This document shows, piece after piece, positions 26,331 through 36,281 of a stretch of DNA of 64,000 nt (position 1 is the first letter of the stretch; each line of letters opens with the position of its first letter). Origin of the DNA: Ferrimicrobium sp. Lineage in GTDB: Bacteria; Actinomycetota; Acidimicrobiia; Acidimicrobiales; Acidimicrobiaceae. The notes under the pieces are model-generated. The model saw nothing but the letters and a program-made list of their open reading frames with translations, had not been told where the DNA came from and made no database searches. The DNA lies in the NCBI GenBank assembly GCA_022690815.1, contig JALCZJ010000007.1:25858-89857 (forward strand). Direction: 5' to 3'. Made by a program: the position numbers and the translations under genes.

Positions 26331-27953
26331 GTGGCGATCGCAGACCGGCTTTTAGCGTTGGTGACCTCCACTGCAACAGAACTGTTCGAGGAGTTGCGCC
26401 TCGACCCATCCTTGGCGGAGGCCGTAGGCGTCGATGAGCCCTCGGTGGCCGAGCATGGCGATTATGCCTCAAATGCGGCGTTGGTTTTGGCCAAGGCGCT
26501 GAGTCAACGCCCGCGTGACGTGGCAGAGCAGCTCTCTTTGCATTTGCACAAGCATGTGATGATCGACCGCGTCGAGGTTGCCGGTCCGGGTTTCTTGAAC
26601 ATCTGGATCGCACCTGGTGCCTTGGCTGGTGAAGTCCTTGCGCTGCTCGATGACCCAGACCAATACTTGCGATCAGACCTTGGCCATGGATCGACGCTGC
26701 AGGTCGAGTTTGTCTCGGCCAACCCGACTGGACCACTTCATGTCGGCAATGGCTGGTTGGCAACGTACGGGGACGCCTTGAGTCGGATTTTAGCGTTCGT
26801 GAACTATCGCGTCACGAGGGAGTACTACGTCAACGACACGGGTGGCCAAATACGCCAGCTCGGTGCTTCGATACTTGCCGTGCGAGCGGGTACCGAGGTG
26901 CCCGAAGGTGGTTATCAGGGAGCCTACATATCGGAGCTTGCGGCGCAATACCAAGGTGCAGATGATGTTGTCGAGGCCGGCAACTGGGCGGTGCCTATCA
27001 TTTTGGAGTTGATTCGCACCACCCTTGCCGAGCTCGGGATTGAGATGGATAGCTGGTTCTCGCAGGCCTCCATCGAGGAGTCTGGCGCCGTCGCCGAAGT
27101 GGTTGAGCGGCTCCAGTCGAACGGTGCCATCTACGAAAGTGACGGTGCGCTTTGGTTTGCGTCTGAGCGTTATGGTGATAACCGCGACCGGGTCATGCGC
27201 AAATCGAATGGCGACTTCACCTACTTGGCTGGCGATATTGCCTATCACTACAACAAGCTTGTGGTTCGGGGGTTTTCCCAGGTTATTGACGTCCTCGGTG
27301 CTGATCATCACGGTCAGGTGGCGTCGATGATGGCGGCTATTCGTGCATTGGGGATCGATGAGGGACGCCTTGAGATCAAGCTTGGACAGATGGTATCCCT
27401 CCTTGAGCAAGGCCAGGCGGTCAAGTTCTCAAAGAGGGCTGGAACGGCCATTCCACTCGACTGGCTCATTGGCGAACTGGGGCGAGACGCCACGCGCCTT
27501 TTGATCCTCTCGAGTTCCATCGATCGTGCGTCCCAGATCGATCTCGCGCAGGCAAAGGCGCAATCAATGGAAAATCCGGTGTTTTATATCCAGTATGCGC
27601 ACGCGCGAATCTCTGCATTGCTGCGCAACGCTGTTCAGCAGGGCGTTCCTCTGGAATCAGCACCCGTTGAGTCGCTTGCGACGTGCATACACCCGCGAGA
27701 GATCGCGCTGATGAAGAATCTTCTACGGCTGGGTCCCGTGATTGCGCGCGCCGCTTCCGAGCGTGCACCACACAAGGTGGTCGGTTGGCTAATGAGCGCG
27801 GCATCTGACTTTCATGGTTTCTATCACGATTGCCCTGTATTGAACGCTCCGGCGGTCGAACGGACGGCCAGGCTGACGCTGGCACGTGCAACTCAGGTGG
27901 CGCTCGCTACAGCGTTGCACCTCGTTGGAGTCACGCCTCTTGAGGAGATGTGA
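26331..27953 (+). CDS. argS: Arginyl-tRNA synthetase
   Basis: A 540-aa class I synthetase. The N-terminal Add-1 domain is followed by the HIGH motif in the form HVGNG (about 131-135, within SANPTGPLHVGNG), the YVNDTGGQI segment, ADHHGQ and the KMSKS-equivalent VKFSKRAGT. The C-terminal anticodon-binding domain ends in HLVGVTPLEEM. GTG 26331 follows AAAGGAG at good spacing and gives the expected N-terminus. First gene of the amino-acid/termination cluster; lysA follows directly. Confidence 0.96.
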   Translation: MAIADRLLALVTSTATELFEELRLDPSLAEAVGVDEPSVAEHGDYASNAALVLAKALSQRPRDVAEQLSLHLHKHVMIDRVEVAGPGFLNIWIAPGALAGEVLALLDDPDQYLRSDLGHGSTLQVEFVSANPTGPLHVGNGWLATYGDALSRILAFVNYRVTREYYVNDTGGQIRQLGASILAVRAGTEVPEGGYQGAYISELAAQYQGADDVVEAGNWAVPIILELIRTTLAELGIEMDSWFSQASIEESGAVAEVVERLQSNGAIYESDGALWFASERYGDNRDRVMRKSNGDFTYLAGDIAYHYNKLVVRGFSQVIDVLGADHHGQVASMMAAIRALGIDEGRLEIKLGQMVSLLEQGQAVKFSKRAGTAIPLDWLIGELGRDATRLLILSSSIDRASQIDLAQAKAQSMENPVFYIQYAHARISALLRNAVQQGVPLESAPVESLATCIHPREIALMKNLLRLGPVIARAASERAPHKVVGWLMSAASDFHGFYHDCPVLNAPAVERTARLTLARATQVALATALHLVGVTPLEEM

Positions 27954-29237
27954 GTGGCCGACTTAGGGGTGTTGCCGTTGCATCTGGCGCCGTGTACGTC
28001 CAGAGTCGATCCAGCGGGTGAGCTCATCATCGGTGGTGTCAAGATCTCGGAGATCGTTGGGCGCTTTGGTAGTCCAGTTTTCGTCTACGACGAAGTCCAT
28101 CTTCGGGCTCGAATGCAAGAGGCGGTGCAGGGTTTTGGACGAGGACAGGTGATCTATGCATCCAAAGCTTTCCCTGCGGTCGCGATGGCGAGGCTCGTCG
28201 CGGAAGAAGGTTTGCTCTGGGACGCCGCATCCCTTGGCGAACTGCAGGCGGGTTTACGCGGGGGAGTCACGCCGGCGAAGATCGTTTTGCATGGCAACAA
28301 TAAATCAATCGAAGAGTTGCGCGTTGCACTTGAGGTGCGGGTGGGGAGGATTGTTGTCGACTCATTTGACGAGATCGACCGACTCGACCGCCTCGGCGGC
28401 GGGGAAGATACTCGGATCTGGCTCCGAGTGACGCCTGGTGTCGAGGCTCACACCCATGCTTACGTCCGTACCGGGCAACAGGATTCAAAGTTCGGCTTCA
28501 ACCTTGCCAACGGTGATGCCAATCGGGCGATTGCCAGGATCGCCGCCAGCTCGCACCTCTCGCTTGTTGGGCTTCACTGTCACATTGGCTCACAAGTTTT
28601 CGCCCTCGAATCGTTTCGTGAAGCAGTAGCCATCATGGCTAAGCTGACCCGTGAGGCCGGCCTTGATGAGCTTTGTGTCGGTGGAGGCTTCGGGGTTGGA
28701 TATCTGCGTGACGAACATGTCCCGTCCATCGGGACATGGACAGCATGGCTGCGCGAGGCCCTCAGTGCGCATGGAATGCGTGAAGACCATATCTTCGTCG
28801 AGCCGGGTCGTGCCATCGTTGCTACCGGTGCAGTGACCGTCTACACCGTTGGCGTCATCAAGGAGATCCCTGGGGTTCGGACCTATGTTGCCGTAGATGG
28901 TGGGATGAGCGATAACCCGAGACCGGTCCTCTATGGCAGTGGGTATGAGGCGTTTGCTCCGACGCGCCTCTTTGCGCCCCATGAGACCACCGTCGCCCTC
29001 GTTGGCAAGCATTGTGAATCCGGCGATGTCCTTGTGCGGGAGGCACGGTTGCCGGCAGATCTGCAGGTGGGTGAGTTGGTGATGACACCGGTCACCGGTG
29101 CCTACGGTTATGCCATGGGATCGAACTACAATCGGCTGCTGCGCCCAGCTGTGGTTCTCGTCCGTGATGGCAATGCCCACGTTATCGTACGTCGTGAGAC
29201 GCTTGATGACCTCTTCCGTCTCGAGGAGGGCGCATGA
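27954..29237 (+). CDS. lysA: Diaminopimelate decarboxylase
   Basis: A 427-aa PLP enzyme (alanine racemase fold) converting meso-diaminopimelate to lysine. The PLP lysine is in YASKAFP (Lys 71). HCHIGSQ, GGGFGVGY, EPGRAIVATGA and the CESGD motif are present. GTG 27954 starts directly after the argS stop, with GAGGAG in the end of argS. Ends by overlapping hom by 4 bases. Same position as in the mycobacterial cluster. Confidence 0.96.
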   Translation: MADLGVLPLHLAPCTSRVDPAGELIIGGVKISEIVGRFGSPVFVYDEVHLRARMQEAVQGFGRGQVIYASKAFPAVAMARLVAEEGLLWDAASLGELQAGLRGGVTPAKIVLHGNNKSIEELRVALEVRVGRIVVDSFDEIDRLDRLGGGEDTRIWLRVTPGVEAHTHAYVRTGQQDSKFGFNLANGDANRAIARIAASSHLSLVGLHCHIGSQVFALESFREAVAIMAKLTREAGLDELCVGGGFGVGYLRDEHVPSIGTWTAWLREALSAHGMREDHIFVEPGRAIVATGAVTVYTVGVIKEIPGVRTYVAVDGGMSDNPRPVLYGSGYEAFAPTRLFAPHETTVALVGKHCESGDVLVREARLPADLQVGELVMTPVTGAYGYAMGSNYNRLLRPAVVLVRDGNAHVIVRRETLDDLFRLEEGA

Positions 29238-30514
29238 AGATCGGCCTCTTGGGATGTGGAACGGTGGGGAGTGCGCTTGTCCAGCTGCTTGACGATGATG
29301 GTGAGCGTCTCGCCCAGCTGCTAGGAGAACCACTCGAGATCGGTCACATTCTGATTCGCGATCCCGATAAGCCACGATCAGTTGACGTTCCAAGTCATCT
29401 GTTCACGACGCAGCTCGCTGAAGTGATCGACGACCCGGAGATCGAACTGGTTGTAGAGCTCCTTGGGCCGGGGGAGTTTGCCCTCGGAGCTATTAAGGCG
29501 ACGCTGGCTGGTCGTAAGTCAGTGGTGACCGCAAACAAAGAGATTCTCAGCATGCACTTTCCCGAGCTCGAGTTGGCGGCTGCTGCCGTGAATCGGGATA
29601 TTTTCTTCGAGGCAGCGGTGGCTGGGGGCATTCCGCTCATTCGCGCGTTGCGGGTTTCGCTCTTTGGTGAACGCCTCTCGCGCATCGTGGGCATCGTCAA
29701 TGGCACGACGAACTACATCCTTACACAGATGCAGGAGGAGCATATCTCGCTCGAGACAGCCCTCGCGGATGCGCAACGATTGGGGTATGCAGAGGCTGAC
29801 CCGAACGGCGATCTCTCGGGTCGTGATGCCGCCTCAAAACTTGCAATCATTGCAAGTATCGCCTTTGGCAGCTACGTCAGCGCGGCAGATGTTCGGGTTG
29901 ATGGCATCTGGGGGGTGACGCCGGCGGATTTTGACTTTGCACGACGGAGCGGAGGCGTGATAAAGCTCCTGGCCCAGGCGGAGCGGAGCCTTGATCGCCC
30001 GGACGCTCCGGTGCAGGTCGAGGTGTTCCCGGCCATTGTGATGTCCACCCATCCGCTCGCAAGTGTGCGCGGCTCCTTCAATGCGGTTTTCGTGGAGGGT
30101 TCAGCCGTTGGCCAGTTGATGTTTTCTGGCCCAGGTGCTGGTGGGCGGCCGACCGCCTCGGCGGTGCTGGCAGATGTGATCGACGCTGTCAAAAATCTGC
30201 GGAATGCGACCCGTGCTCCGATGCGAATCGTAGAAGGCACGCGCTTCGTCGAGGACGTCGCCATCGACGGGGTGTTTGTGCTCTCGGTCGATGTGATCGA
30301 TGCGCCTGGAGTGTTATCGCAGGTGAGCGAGGTTTTTGGGCACAATGATGTCTCGATAGCCCGCATGGAGCAAGACGAACTCGACGGCGAGCTCGCTCAT
30401 TTGGTTTTCCTAACGCATCGGACCCGTCTTTCGTCGATTCGTGCAACCATGGCCCAACTCACCGACCTTTCAGTCATCAAGCGATTGCACAGCGTCTTGC
30501 GAGTCTTAGAGTAA
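29234..30514 (+). CDS. hom: Homoserine dehydrogenase
   Basis: A 426-aa enzyme reducing aspartate semialdehyde to homoserine. An N-terminal Rossmann fold with [12 protein letters not shown] (about 4-15) is followed by VTANKEILS, the active-site region [14 protein letters not shown] and the catalytic [20 protein letters not shown]-terminal ACT domain (about 350-426, [17 protein letters not shown]) suggests feedback control by threonine. ATG overlaps the lysA stop (ATGA). Leads to threonine and methionine. Confidence 0.96.
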   Translation: MKIGLLGCGTVGSALVQLLDDDGERLAQLLGEPLEIGHILIRDPDKPRSVDVPSHLFTTQLAEVIDDPEIELVVELLGPGEFALGAIKATLAGRKSVVTANKEILSMHFPELELAAAAVNRDIFFEAAVAGGIPLIRALRVSLFGERLSRIVGIVNGTTNYILTQMQEEHISLETALADAQRLGYAEADPNGDLSGRDAASKLAIIASIAFGSYVSAADVRVDGIWGVTPADFDFARRSGGVIKLLAQAERSLDRPDAPVQVEVFPAIVMSTHPLASVRGSFNAVFVEGSAVGQLMFSGPGAGGRPTASAVLADVIDAVKNLRNATRAPMRIVEGTRFVEDVAIDGVFVLSVDVIDAPGVLSQVSEVFGHNDVSIARMEQDELDGELAHLVFLTHRTRLSSIRATMAQLTDLSVIKRLHSVLRVLE

Positions 30515-30528
30515 CGAGGAGACAATTG

Positions 30529-31575
30529 ATGAAGAAGGATCCATGGCCAGGGGTGATTGATCGCTATCGATCATGGCTTGAGATTGACGAGTCGGTTCAC
30601 GTTGTAAGCCTCGGTGAAGGGGGTACGCCGCTTAGATTTGCCCCCAGGCTGTCAGAGCGAGTAGGAGCCAACGTCTATCTCAAACTTGAGGGCTTCAACC
30701 CCACGGGATCGTTCAAGGATCGTGGCATGACGATGGCGGTCTCCAAAGCCCTCGACGAGGGGAGCACGACCATCATCTGTGCATCGACGGGGAATACTTC
30801 GGCAAGTGCGGCAGCGTATGCGGCGGCGGCTGGGATCAAGGCAGTTGTGCTGATTCCTTCGGGCCACATCGCGCTCGGAAAACTTGCGCAGGCGCTGGTG
30901 TATGGGGCGCAGGTGATTCAGATCAACGGCAACTTTGATGAAGGACTTCGTCTGGTTCGCGAGTTGGCCCAGTCTCATCCATTGACGGTCGTGAACTCGA
31001 TCAACCCCTATCGACTGCAAGGGCAAAAAACCGGCGCCTTTGAGATTGTTGATGAGCTCGGATATGCGCCGGATGCCCAATTCATCCCCGTTGGTAATGC
31101 TGGAAATATCAGCGCGTACTGGATGGGCTATCAGCAATATCACGAGGCTCAGGTGATCGAGCGATTGCCTAGGATGTTCGGCGTTCAAGCCGCGGGAGCG
31201 GCTCCGATTGTCAACGATGCGATCGTTGCTGAGCCGGAGACGATAGCGACGGCAATCCGGATTGGTAACCCAGCCAGCTGGAAACTCGCGTTGCGCGCGC
31301 GCGATGAGTCAGGTGGGGCAATTATGGCGGTAACCGACGAAGAGATCTTGCGGGCCTATATACTTTTAGCCAGAGACGAGGCAGTATTCTGTGAACCAGC
31401 CTCAGCAGCCTCGGTGGCTGGACTTCTCAAAACCCCGGTTGTTCCTGGATCATCGGTCGTGTGTGTGTTGACTGGGAACGGTCTGAAGGATCCAGATACT
31501 GCGGTGTCCCAGGTGCAGGTTCCTAAGGTAGTGGACACGTCAATGAAAGAAGTGGCAGAGGCTATTGGTCTGTAA
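30529..31575 (+). CDS. thrC: Threonine synthase
   Basis: A 348-aa PLP enzyme converting phosphohomoserine to threonine. The PLP lysine is in [11 protein letters not shown] (Lys 63). [17 protein letters not shown] and [15 protein letters not shown] (phosphate-binding loop) are typical. ATG 30529 follows GAGGAG. The homoserine kinase gene thrB, which follows thrC in many actinobacteria, is absent here; rho comes next after 73 bases. Confidence 0.95.
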   Translation: MKKDPWPGVIDRYRSWLEIDESVHVVSLGEGGTPLRFAPRLSERVGANVYLKLEGFNPTGSFKDRGMTMAVSKALDEGSTTIICASTGNTSASAAAYAAAAGIKAVVLIPSGHIALGKLAQALVYGAQVIQINGNFDEGLRLVRELAQSHPLTVVNSINPYRLQGQKTGAFEIVDELGYAPDAQFIPVGNAGNISAYWMGYQQYHEAQVIERLPRMFGVQAAGAAPIVNDAIVAEPETIATAIRIGNPASWKLALRARDESGGAIMAVTDEEILRAYILLARDEAVFCEPASAASVAGLLKTPVVPGSSVVCVLTGNGLKDPDTAVSQVQVPKVVDTSMKEVAEAIGL

Positions 31576-31648
31576 CGATCGAGATCAACCCCCAACGAAT
31601 CTCTGTTGCTGAATCCGCCAAGGTTCTTGGCAAAGAAGGGAAAAACTT

Positions 31649-33490
31649 ATGGATGCATCGTCTGGTACGCTCGAAGCGCTGGATAAAGAGACACTGATGG
31701 GACTGGCGCGTCAGCTCGATCTCAAGGTGTCGGCCCGGTTGCGTAAGGCCGACTTGGTGGCGATGATCGAGGCCAAGGGTGCGGTGCCCCACGGTGATCA
31801 CACACCGGATAGTGGCCCACAAAGCAACAGCCCACGCACGAGTGGCGAGCCGAGCAATGACACACCGAGTAACAACACAGGGGGCGTGGGCTCTGCTGAA
31901 CAGACTTCCCTGCGACGAGGGGAGGAGCGCTCAGCGACAGCCCAACTATCATTCGCGCGATCGAATGGGACCTTGGTTGATGACCATCAGCGCTTAAGTG
32001 GAAGTTCGTCTGAGGCAGGCGTTGGAGAGCGTTCGATGAACGAGAATGGCGCCCAGACGCATTCGCGTCGCTCCACAGGTTCATCGGATCCCACGACTGG
32101 ACCCGAGTCCAGCGAGGGTCATGCAAAGGCGGGGTCGTCGGACACGCGCCGAAATGATGGTCGTGGCGGTCTCGCGACGTTGATTCCGCCGATTACGGTC
32201 AACCCGGGGGAACGTTCCAATGGATCCCAAGCTGAAGAATCGCAGTCCGCGGTGCTTGCCAGGGGTGAAGATAATGGGTCTCGGCGATCCAGACGGAATC
32301 GACGAGGTAAAGACAGGGTTGATCGACCAGAAGGATCTGATAATCAGCCATCGGTCGAACTCACGACCGTCGAGGGTGTTCTCGATCTGCGTGACGACGG
32401 ATATGGTTTTCTTCGCACGAAGGGATATCTTTCTTCGAAGGAAGATGTCTATGTTCCGGCGGCGATTGCCAGACGGATGAGTCTGCGACGCGGCGATATC
32501 GTGGTCGGTGCCGCCCGGCCAGCCAGCTCGACCGAGAAGTATCCAGCGCTTGCCCGCGTCGATACCGTGTCCGGGCTTGATCCAGAGGCGGCCAAGGGGC
32601 GACGGAGGTTCGAAGATCTGACCCCGCTTTTCCCGAATGAACGTCTCACCCTAGAAACCAGTGCTGATCCGACCAACATTACGCCACGTATTATCGATTT
32701 GATCGCTCCCATTGGGAAGGGACAACGCGGACTCATCGTCTCCCCGCCGAAGGCTGGAAAGACGACGATCATGAAAGAGATTGCCAATGCCATTGAGCGT
32801 AATAATCCAGACGTCGCGCTGATCGTGCTCTTAGTGGATGAGCGACCTGAAGAGGTGACGGATTTTCGCCGATCGGTCAAAGGGGAGGTCATCGCATCGA
32901 CGTTTGATCGGCCGGCTGAGGAGCATACGCAGGTGGCGGAGCTGACCATCGAGCGCGCAAAGAGGATGGTTGAACTCGGCCTTGATGTCGTCGTCATCCT
33001 TGATGGCATCACGCGTCTTGCGCGAGCCTATAACCTTGCGCAACCAGCGAGCGGAAGGATCATGTCCGGCGGTATCGACTCCGGGGCACTCTACCCTCCC
33101 AAGAAGTTCTTCGGGGCCGCTCGCAACATCGAAGAGGGGGGATCCCTTACGATCTTGGCGACCGCCTTGGTTGAGAATGGATCCAAGATGGACGAGGTGA
33201 TCTTTGAAGAGGTCAAGGGCACCGGTAATATGGAGCTCAAGCTCGATCGTCGCTTGTCGGAGCGTCGCCTCTACCCGGCCGTCGATGTGAATGGCTCCTC
33301 GACACGCCATGAAGAGTTGCTCTTCTCCCGAGACCATCTCAATCAGATTTGGAAGCTTCGAAGGGTGCTTAACGCTATTACGCAAGACGGTACCGCTGCT
33401 GCTGGGCTTGAACTACTGCTCGACAAAGTGCGCTCCACTCGCTCAAACGGAGAGTTTCTGGCAGAAATCGCGCGAAGTTCTGGGATGTAG
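31649..33490 (+). CDS. rho: Transcription termination factor Rho with long disordered insert
   Basis: A 613-aa Rho. The order is an N-terminal helical domain (about 8-43, [21 protein letters not shown]), a low-complexity hydrophilic region (about 45-225, rich in Ser, Asn, Gly, Arg and Glu), the cold-shock-like RNA-binding domain ([14 protein letters not shown], about 243-300), and the RecA-like ATPase with Walker A PPKAGKTT (about 365) and Walker [18 protein letters not shown]-loop and R-loop segments are intact. The insert adds about 180 residues over E. coli Rho, a known actinobacterial tendency. AAGAAGGG precedes ATG 31649. Confidence 0.96.
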   Translation: MDASSGTLEALDKETLMGLARQLDLKVSARLRKADLVAMIEAKGAVPHGDHTPDSGPQSNSPRTSGEPSNDTPSNNTGGVGSAEQTSLRRGEERSATAQLSFARSNGTLVDDHQRLSGSSSEAGVGERSMNENGAQTHSRRSTGSSDPTTGPESSEGHAKAGSSDTRRNDGRGGLATLIPPITVNPGERSNGSQAEESQSAVLARGEDNGSRRSRRNRRGKDRVDRPEGSDNQPSVELTTVEGVLDLRDDGYGFLRTKGYLSSKEDVYVPAAIARRMSLRRGDIVVGAARPASSTEKYPALARVDTVSGLDPEAAKGRRRFEDLTPLFPNERLTLETSADPTNITPRIIDLIAPIGKGQRGLIVSPPKAGKTTIMKEIANAIERNNPDVALIVLLVDERPEEVTDFRRSVKGEVIASTFDRPAEEHTQVAELTIERAKRMVELGLDVVVILDGITRLARAYNLAQPASGRIMSGGIDSGALYPPKKFFGAARNIEEGGSLTILATALVENGSKMDEVIFEEVKGTGNMELKLDRRLSERRLYPAVDVNGSSTRHEELLFSRDHLNQIWKLRRVLNAITQDGTAAAGLELLLDKVRSTRSNGEFLAEIARSSGM

Positions 33491-33970
33491 GTCGCCTCGC
33501 CTCGACCCGATTCGTCGCAGCGCCGAGACGGCTACGCCTGGGTCGGCCTACAAGAGATTGACCCCGTCCGCCAGACAGTGGCTTATATCATGCGTGCGGT
33601 GGTCGCGCCACTTGAAGATGCGCGGCCGTAGGCTAGAGACATTGAGTCATCGATGTGCTGTGCATGCAGCTATACTTGATGCACGTGGGTTGAGCCGTGG
33701 GTGCTGTCCCTTTGGTGTCGGCGCGGATTGTGGTGCAGGCCCTTGGTGAAGATCTTGCGTCAACCGATTCCTTGGTGGCCGTCAGTTGGCTTTCGGAGAC
33801 CGGTTCGTGGCACAACGCAGCGGGTCGTTAGAGGGTGTCGTGGCGGATTCGCCCTTCGATGAGGTATGGGTCACGGCCCTTGATGGCAGCCAACCGGGCT
33901 GTTGTGGGCAGTTGAGCTGAGTCGTCAGGTTCAGTGTGTTGTAGGAGAAGGAAGAAGGACAAGATACAGT
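33491..33970. other. Gap between rho and rpmE
   Basis: About 480 bases. A frame from GTG 33697 to 33831 (44 residues, containing LVSARIVVQALGEDLAST) has coding-like codon choice, and a second overlapping frame ends at about 33920. Neither resembles a known protein nor has a good ribosome-binding site. A TATACT hexamer at about 33671 could be the -10 of a short transcript. It may be decayed coding DNA or the rpmE leader. The last 30 bases carry the purine-rich rpmE ribosome-binding region. Confidence 0.3.
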
Positions 33971-34195
33971 ATGAAGAGCGACATCCATCCAGATTACGTA
34001 ATGGCTACCGTGCACTGCTCGTGCGGGAACACCTTTGTGACCCGTTCTACGAAATCGGATCTCCACATCGAGTTGTGTAACGAGTGCCATCCGTTTTACA
34101 CCGGTCGACAGAAGCTTGTCGATACTGGTGGCCGTGTTGAGCGCTTCCAGCGTCGGTACGGCGATCGTTCGAAGAGCCGAGCACAGGAACAATAG
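33971..34195 (+). CDS. rpmE: Ribosomal protein L31
   Basis: A 74-aa bL31 starting MKSDIHPDY. Cysteines in HCSCGN and CNECHPF mark the zinc-binding (C+) form, which is replaced by a cysteine-free paralogue under zinc starvation in many bacteria. The [18 protein letters not shown] segment is diagnostic. ATG 33971 follows AGGAGAAGGAAGAAGGA. Its place between rho and prfA is the standard actinobacterial order. Confidence 0.96.
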   Translation: MKSDIHPDYVMATVHCSCGNTFVTRSTKSDLHIELCNECHPFYTGRQKLVDTGGRVERFQRRYGDRSKSRAQEQ

Positions 34196-34240
34196 CAGGT
34201 CCTGCTGAGTTCGCACTCACGATCCCTCTGGGCATTGTCG

Positions 34241-35215
34241 GTGGATGATTCATCGATAGCAGGTGTTCTCGAACGCGAGGTTGGCCCACTTGAGATCCTG
34301 GCCTCCCCTCGTGATACCTGGAGGGTTGCTCGTGGGGCTCGCGGGTTGTTCACCTGGCCGAACCCGGTCATCGGGGACCAACACGGCCCCATGACCGAGA
34401 TCCTCGGCCAGGTTATCGCGCTGCGTAGAATCGATCACGCCAATCCGTTGACGGTTGTTTGGCCGATGCGTTTAGGCCTGGGGCAGGCGAACGTTCTCAT
34501 CCAAGTCCCCGAGCTCAACGTGGTCTTTGCCCACGCAAGCCCAACAATCGAGATCTGGCAGCTTCAGCCTCAGGGGCTACGCCTATTCGCCGCATCGAGC
34601 CGGAGTGAGGCTTTGACTCCTGGGCCGGTTCCATCCGAGCTCCAAGCGGTGGTGGCTGAGGTCTATGACGGGATCTGTGTGCCTGACTATGCGTTCTATC
34701 GAGGTTCGGTCTTTAGCGAATATCTCGGCATTCCGGTGGTGGGTATGGTCGGCGATACGCTGACGGTAGGGATCGACCGTCGTGATCAGGCGATGGCCCG
34801 TGAGTCGGCGATGACGCGACGCGAGCTCCACCTATTCGCACGCCAAGTTCTCCAAACACTCGTTGCTTCGCGTACAAGCCGCAGTGGCCGGTATGATTTT
34901 TCAAGGGTCGCGGTAGGTAGGCTTTTGCGGTCGCTGCTTCAAGGTGAAGGACGAGCGTTGGGGTCGCTGGAGTTTGGCGAGGTTGGCGAGGGTCGTGCTC
35001 GAGCCTACGCATCTGAACAGGATCGCTTGATCGGCTTTGGTAGCGCTCTTGATCTTTGGTTGATTGTCGAGATGGCGGCCTTCGCCCCACTCGTTGGGGA
35101 GTCGAATGGTGTTGTCTACCTGCTGGACCAGGAGCCAATGACGGTCTTTCATGAGCTGGCTAGGCTGGTTGGTATGCCGTATTCGATCGAGGTCAAGGAG
35201 CTAACCGGTGGCTGA
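34241..35215 (+). CDS. Unknown 325-aa protein between rpmE and prfA
   Basis: I do not recognise this family. The protein is soluble, without membrane segments or a signal peptide. The N-terminal half is beta-rich and mixed (LEILASPRDTWRVARGARGLF; LTVVWPMRLGLGQANVLIQ). The centre is ICVPDYAFYRGSVFSEYLGIP. A helical, arginine-rich part (about 190-240) and a hydrophobic C-terminus follow. The start is GTG 34241 or TTG 34235; neither has a strong ribosome-binding site. Its end overlaps prfA by 8 bases, so it is co-translated with release factor 1. Function unknown; composition matches its neighbours. Confidence 0.7.
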   Translation: MDDSSIAGVLEREVGPLEILASPRDTWRVARGARGLFTWPNPVIGDQHGPMTEILGQVIALRRIDHANPLTVVWPMRLGLGQANVLIQVPELNVVFAHASPTIEIWQLQPQGLRLFAASSRSEALTPGPVPSELQAVVAEVYDGICVPDYAFYRGSVFSEYLGIPVVGMVGDTLTVGIDRRDQAMARESAMTRRELHLFARQVLQTLVASRTSRSGRYDFSRVAVGRLLRSLLQGEGRALGSLEFGEVGEGRARAYASEQDRLIGFGSALDLWLIVEMAAFAPLVGESNGVVYLLDQEPMTVFHELARLVGMPYSIEVKELTGG

Positions 35216-36281
35216 TGAGCGTCTGGCAAAATTTGAACTAGAGTACCAGCGAAGTGTTGAGGAGATGTCGGATCCGAAGTTGTTCCAGGATCAACATCGC
35301 GCTCGTGAGGTGGCTCGCCGACACAAGGTGTTGGAGGAGATTGTCGCGACGTTACGCGAGATTGAGGAGCTGCGCGGAGACCTTGCGGTAGCGACGGAAC
35401 TCTTCCAGGCTTCGTCGCCTGAGGAACGAACCGCATGGGCGAATGAGATTGCCGGCTTCGAAGCGTCGTTGGCCACAAAATCTGAGGAGCTAGAGGTGCT
35501 CCTCCTGCCTCAGGATCCCAATGACGGTCGTAACGTCATCCTCGAGATTCGAGGTGCAGAGGGGGGGGAAGAGGCCAATCTTTTTGCCAAGGATTTAACC
35601 GAGATGTATCAGCGTTATGGCGACCGGATGGGCTGGCGCGTCGAGATGCTGGCCGCGGATCCTTCTGATCTTGGTGGCTATAATTTCGCGTCGCTGCTCG
35701 TCAAAGGAGACGATGCCTGGCGGCGTCTCAAGCATGAGGCCGGGCCACATCGGGTCCAACGTGTCCCCGTAACCGAGACCCAGGGGCGCGTCCATACCTC
35801 GTCTGCGACCGTCACCGTCCTGCCCGAGGCTGACGAGGTTGAGGTCCAGATAGATCCCAACGATCTTCGTATCGATGTCTATCGATCGACGGGTCCTGGT
35901 GGGCAATCGGTCAATACCACCGATTCGGCGGTAAGAATTACCCACATCCCAACAGGGATCGTTGTGGCCATGCAGGATGAAAAGAGCCAGATCCAGAACC
36001 GGGCGAAGGCCCTCCAAGTGTTGCGGGCGCGCCTTTTGAAGGCTGAGCAGGACCGAGTAAATGAGGAGCTCTCGCGAACACGCAAGTCCCAAGTCGGTGG
36101 CGGTGGTCGATCCGAGAAGATTCGCACCTATAACTTCAAGGAAAATCGAGTCACCGACCACAGAATCAAGCTGACGCTCTATCGACTTGACCAGATTCTG
36201 ATGGGTGATCTCGTTGAGATATCCGATGCACTGATCCAAGATGAGCGCGCCAGGCAGCTCCTCGATCAAGATGATCGCTGA
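35208..36281 (+). CDS. prfA: Peptide chain release factor 1
   Basis: A 357-aa RF1 that terminates translation at UAA and UAG. The anticodon-like tripeptide is PVT in QRVPVTETQGRVHTS (about 187). The catalytic GGQ is in STGPGGQSVNTTDSAVRITH (about 229-231). The N-terminal coiled domain and the C-terminal ENRVTDHRI are complete. GTG 35208 lies inside the preceding gene. The next gene modifies its GGQ glutamine. Confidence 0.97.
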   Translation: MADERLAKFELEYQRSVEEMSDPKLFQDQHRAREVARRHKVLEEIVATLREIEELRGDLAVATELFQASSPEERTAWANEIAGFEASLATKSEELEVLLLPQDPNDGRNVILEIRGAEGGEEANLFAKDLTEMYQRYGDRMGWRVEMLAADPSDLGGYNFASLLVKGDDAWRRLKHEAGPHRVQRVPVTETQGRVHTSSATVTVLPEADEVEVQIDPNDLRIDVYRSTGPGGQSVNTTDSAVRITHIPTGIVVAMQDEKSQIQNRAKALQVLRARLLKAEQDRVNEELSRTRKSQVGGGGRSEKIRTYNFKENRVTDHRIKLTLYRLDQILMGDLVEISDALIQDERARQLLDQDDR

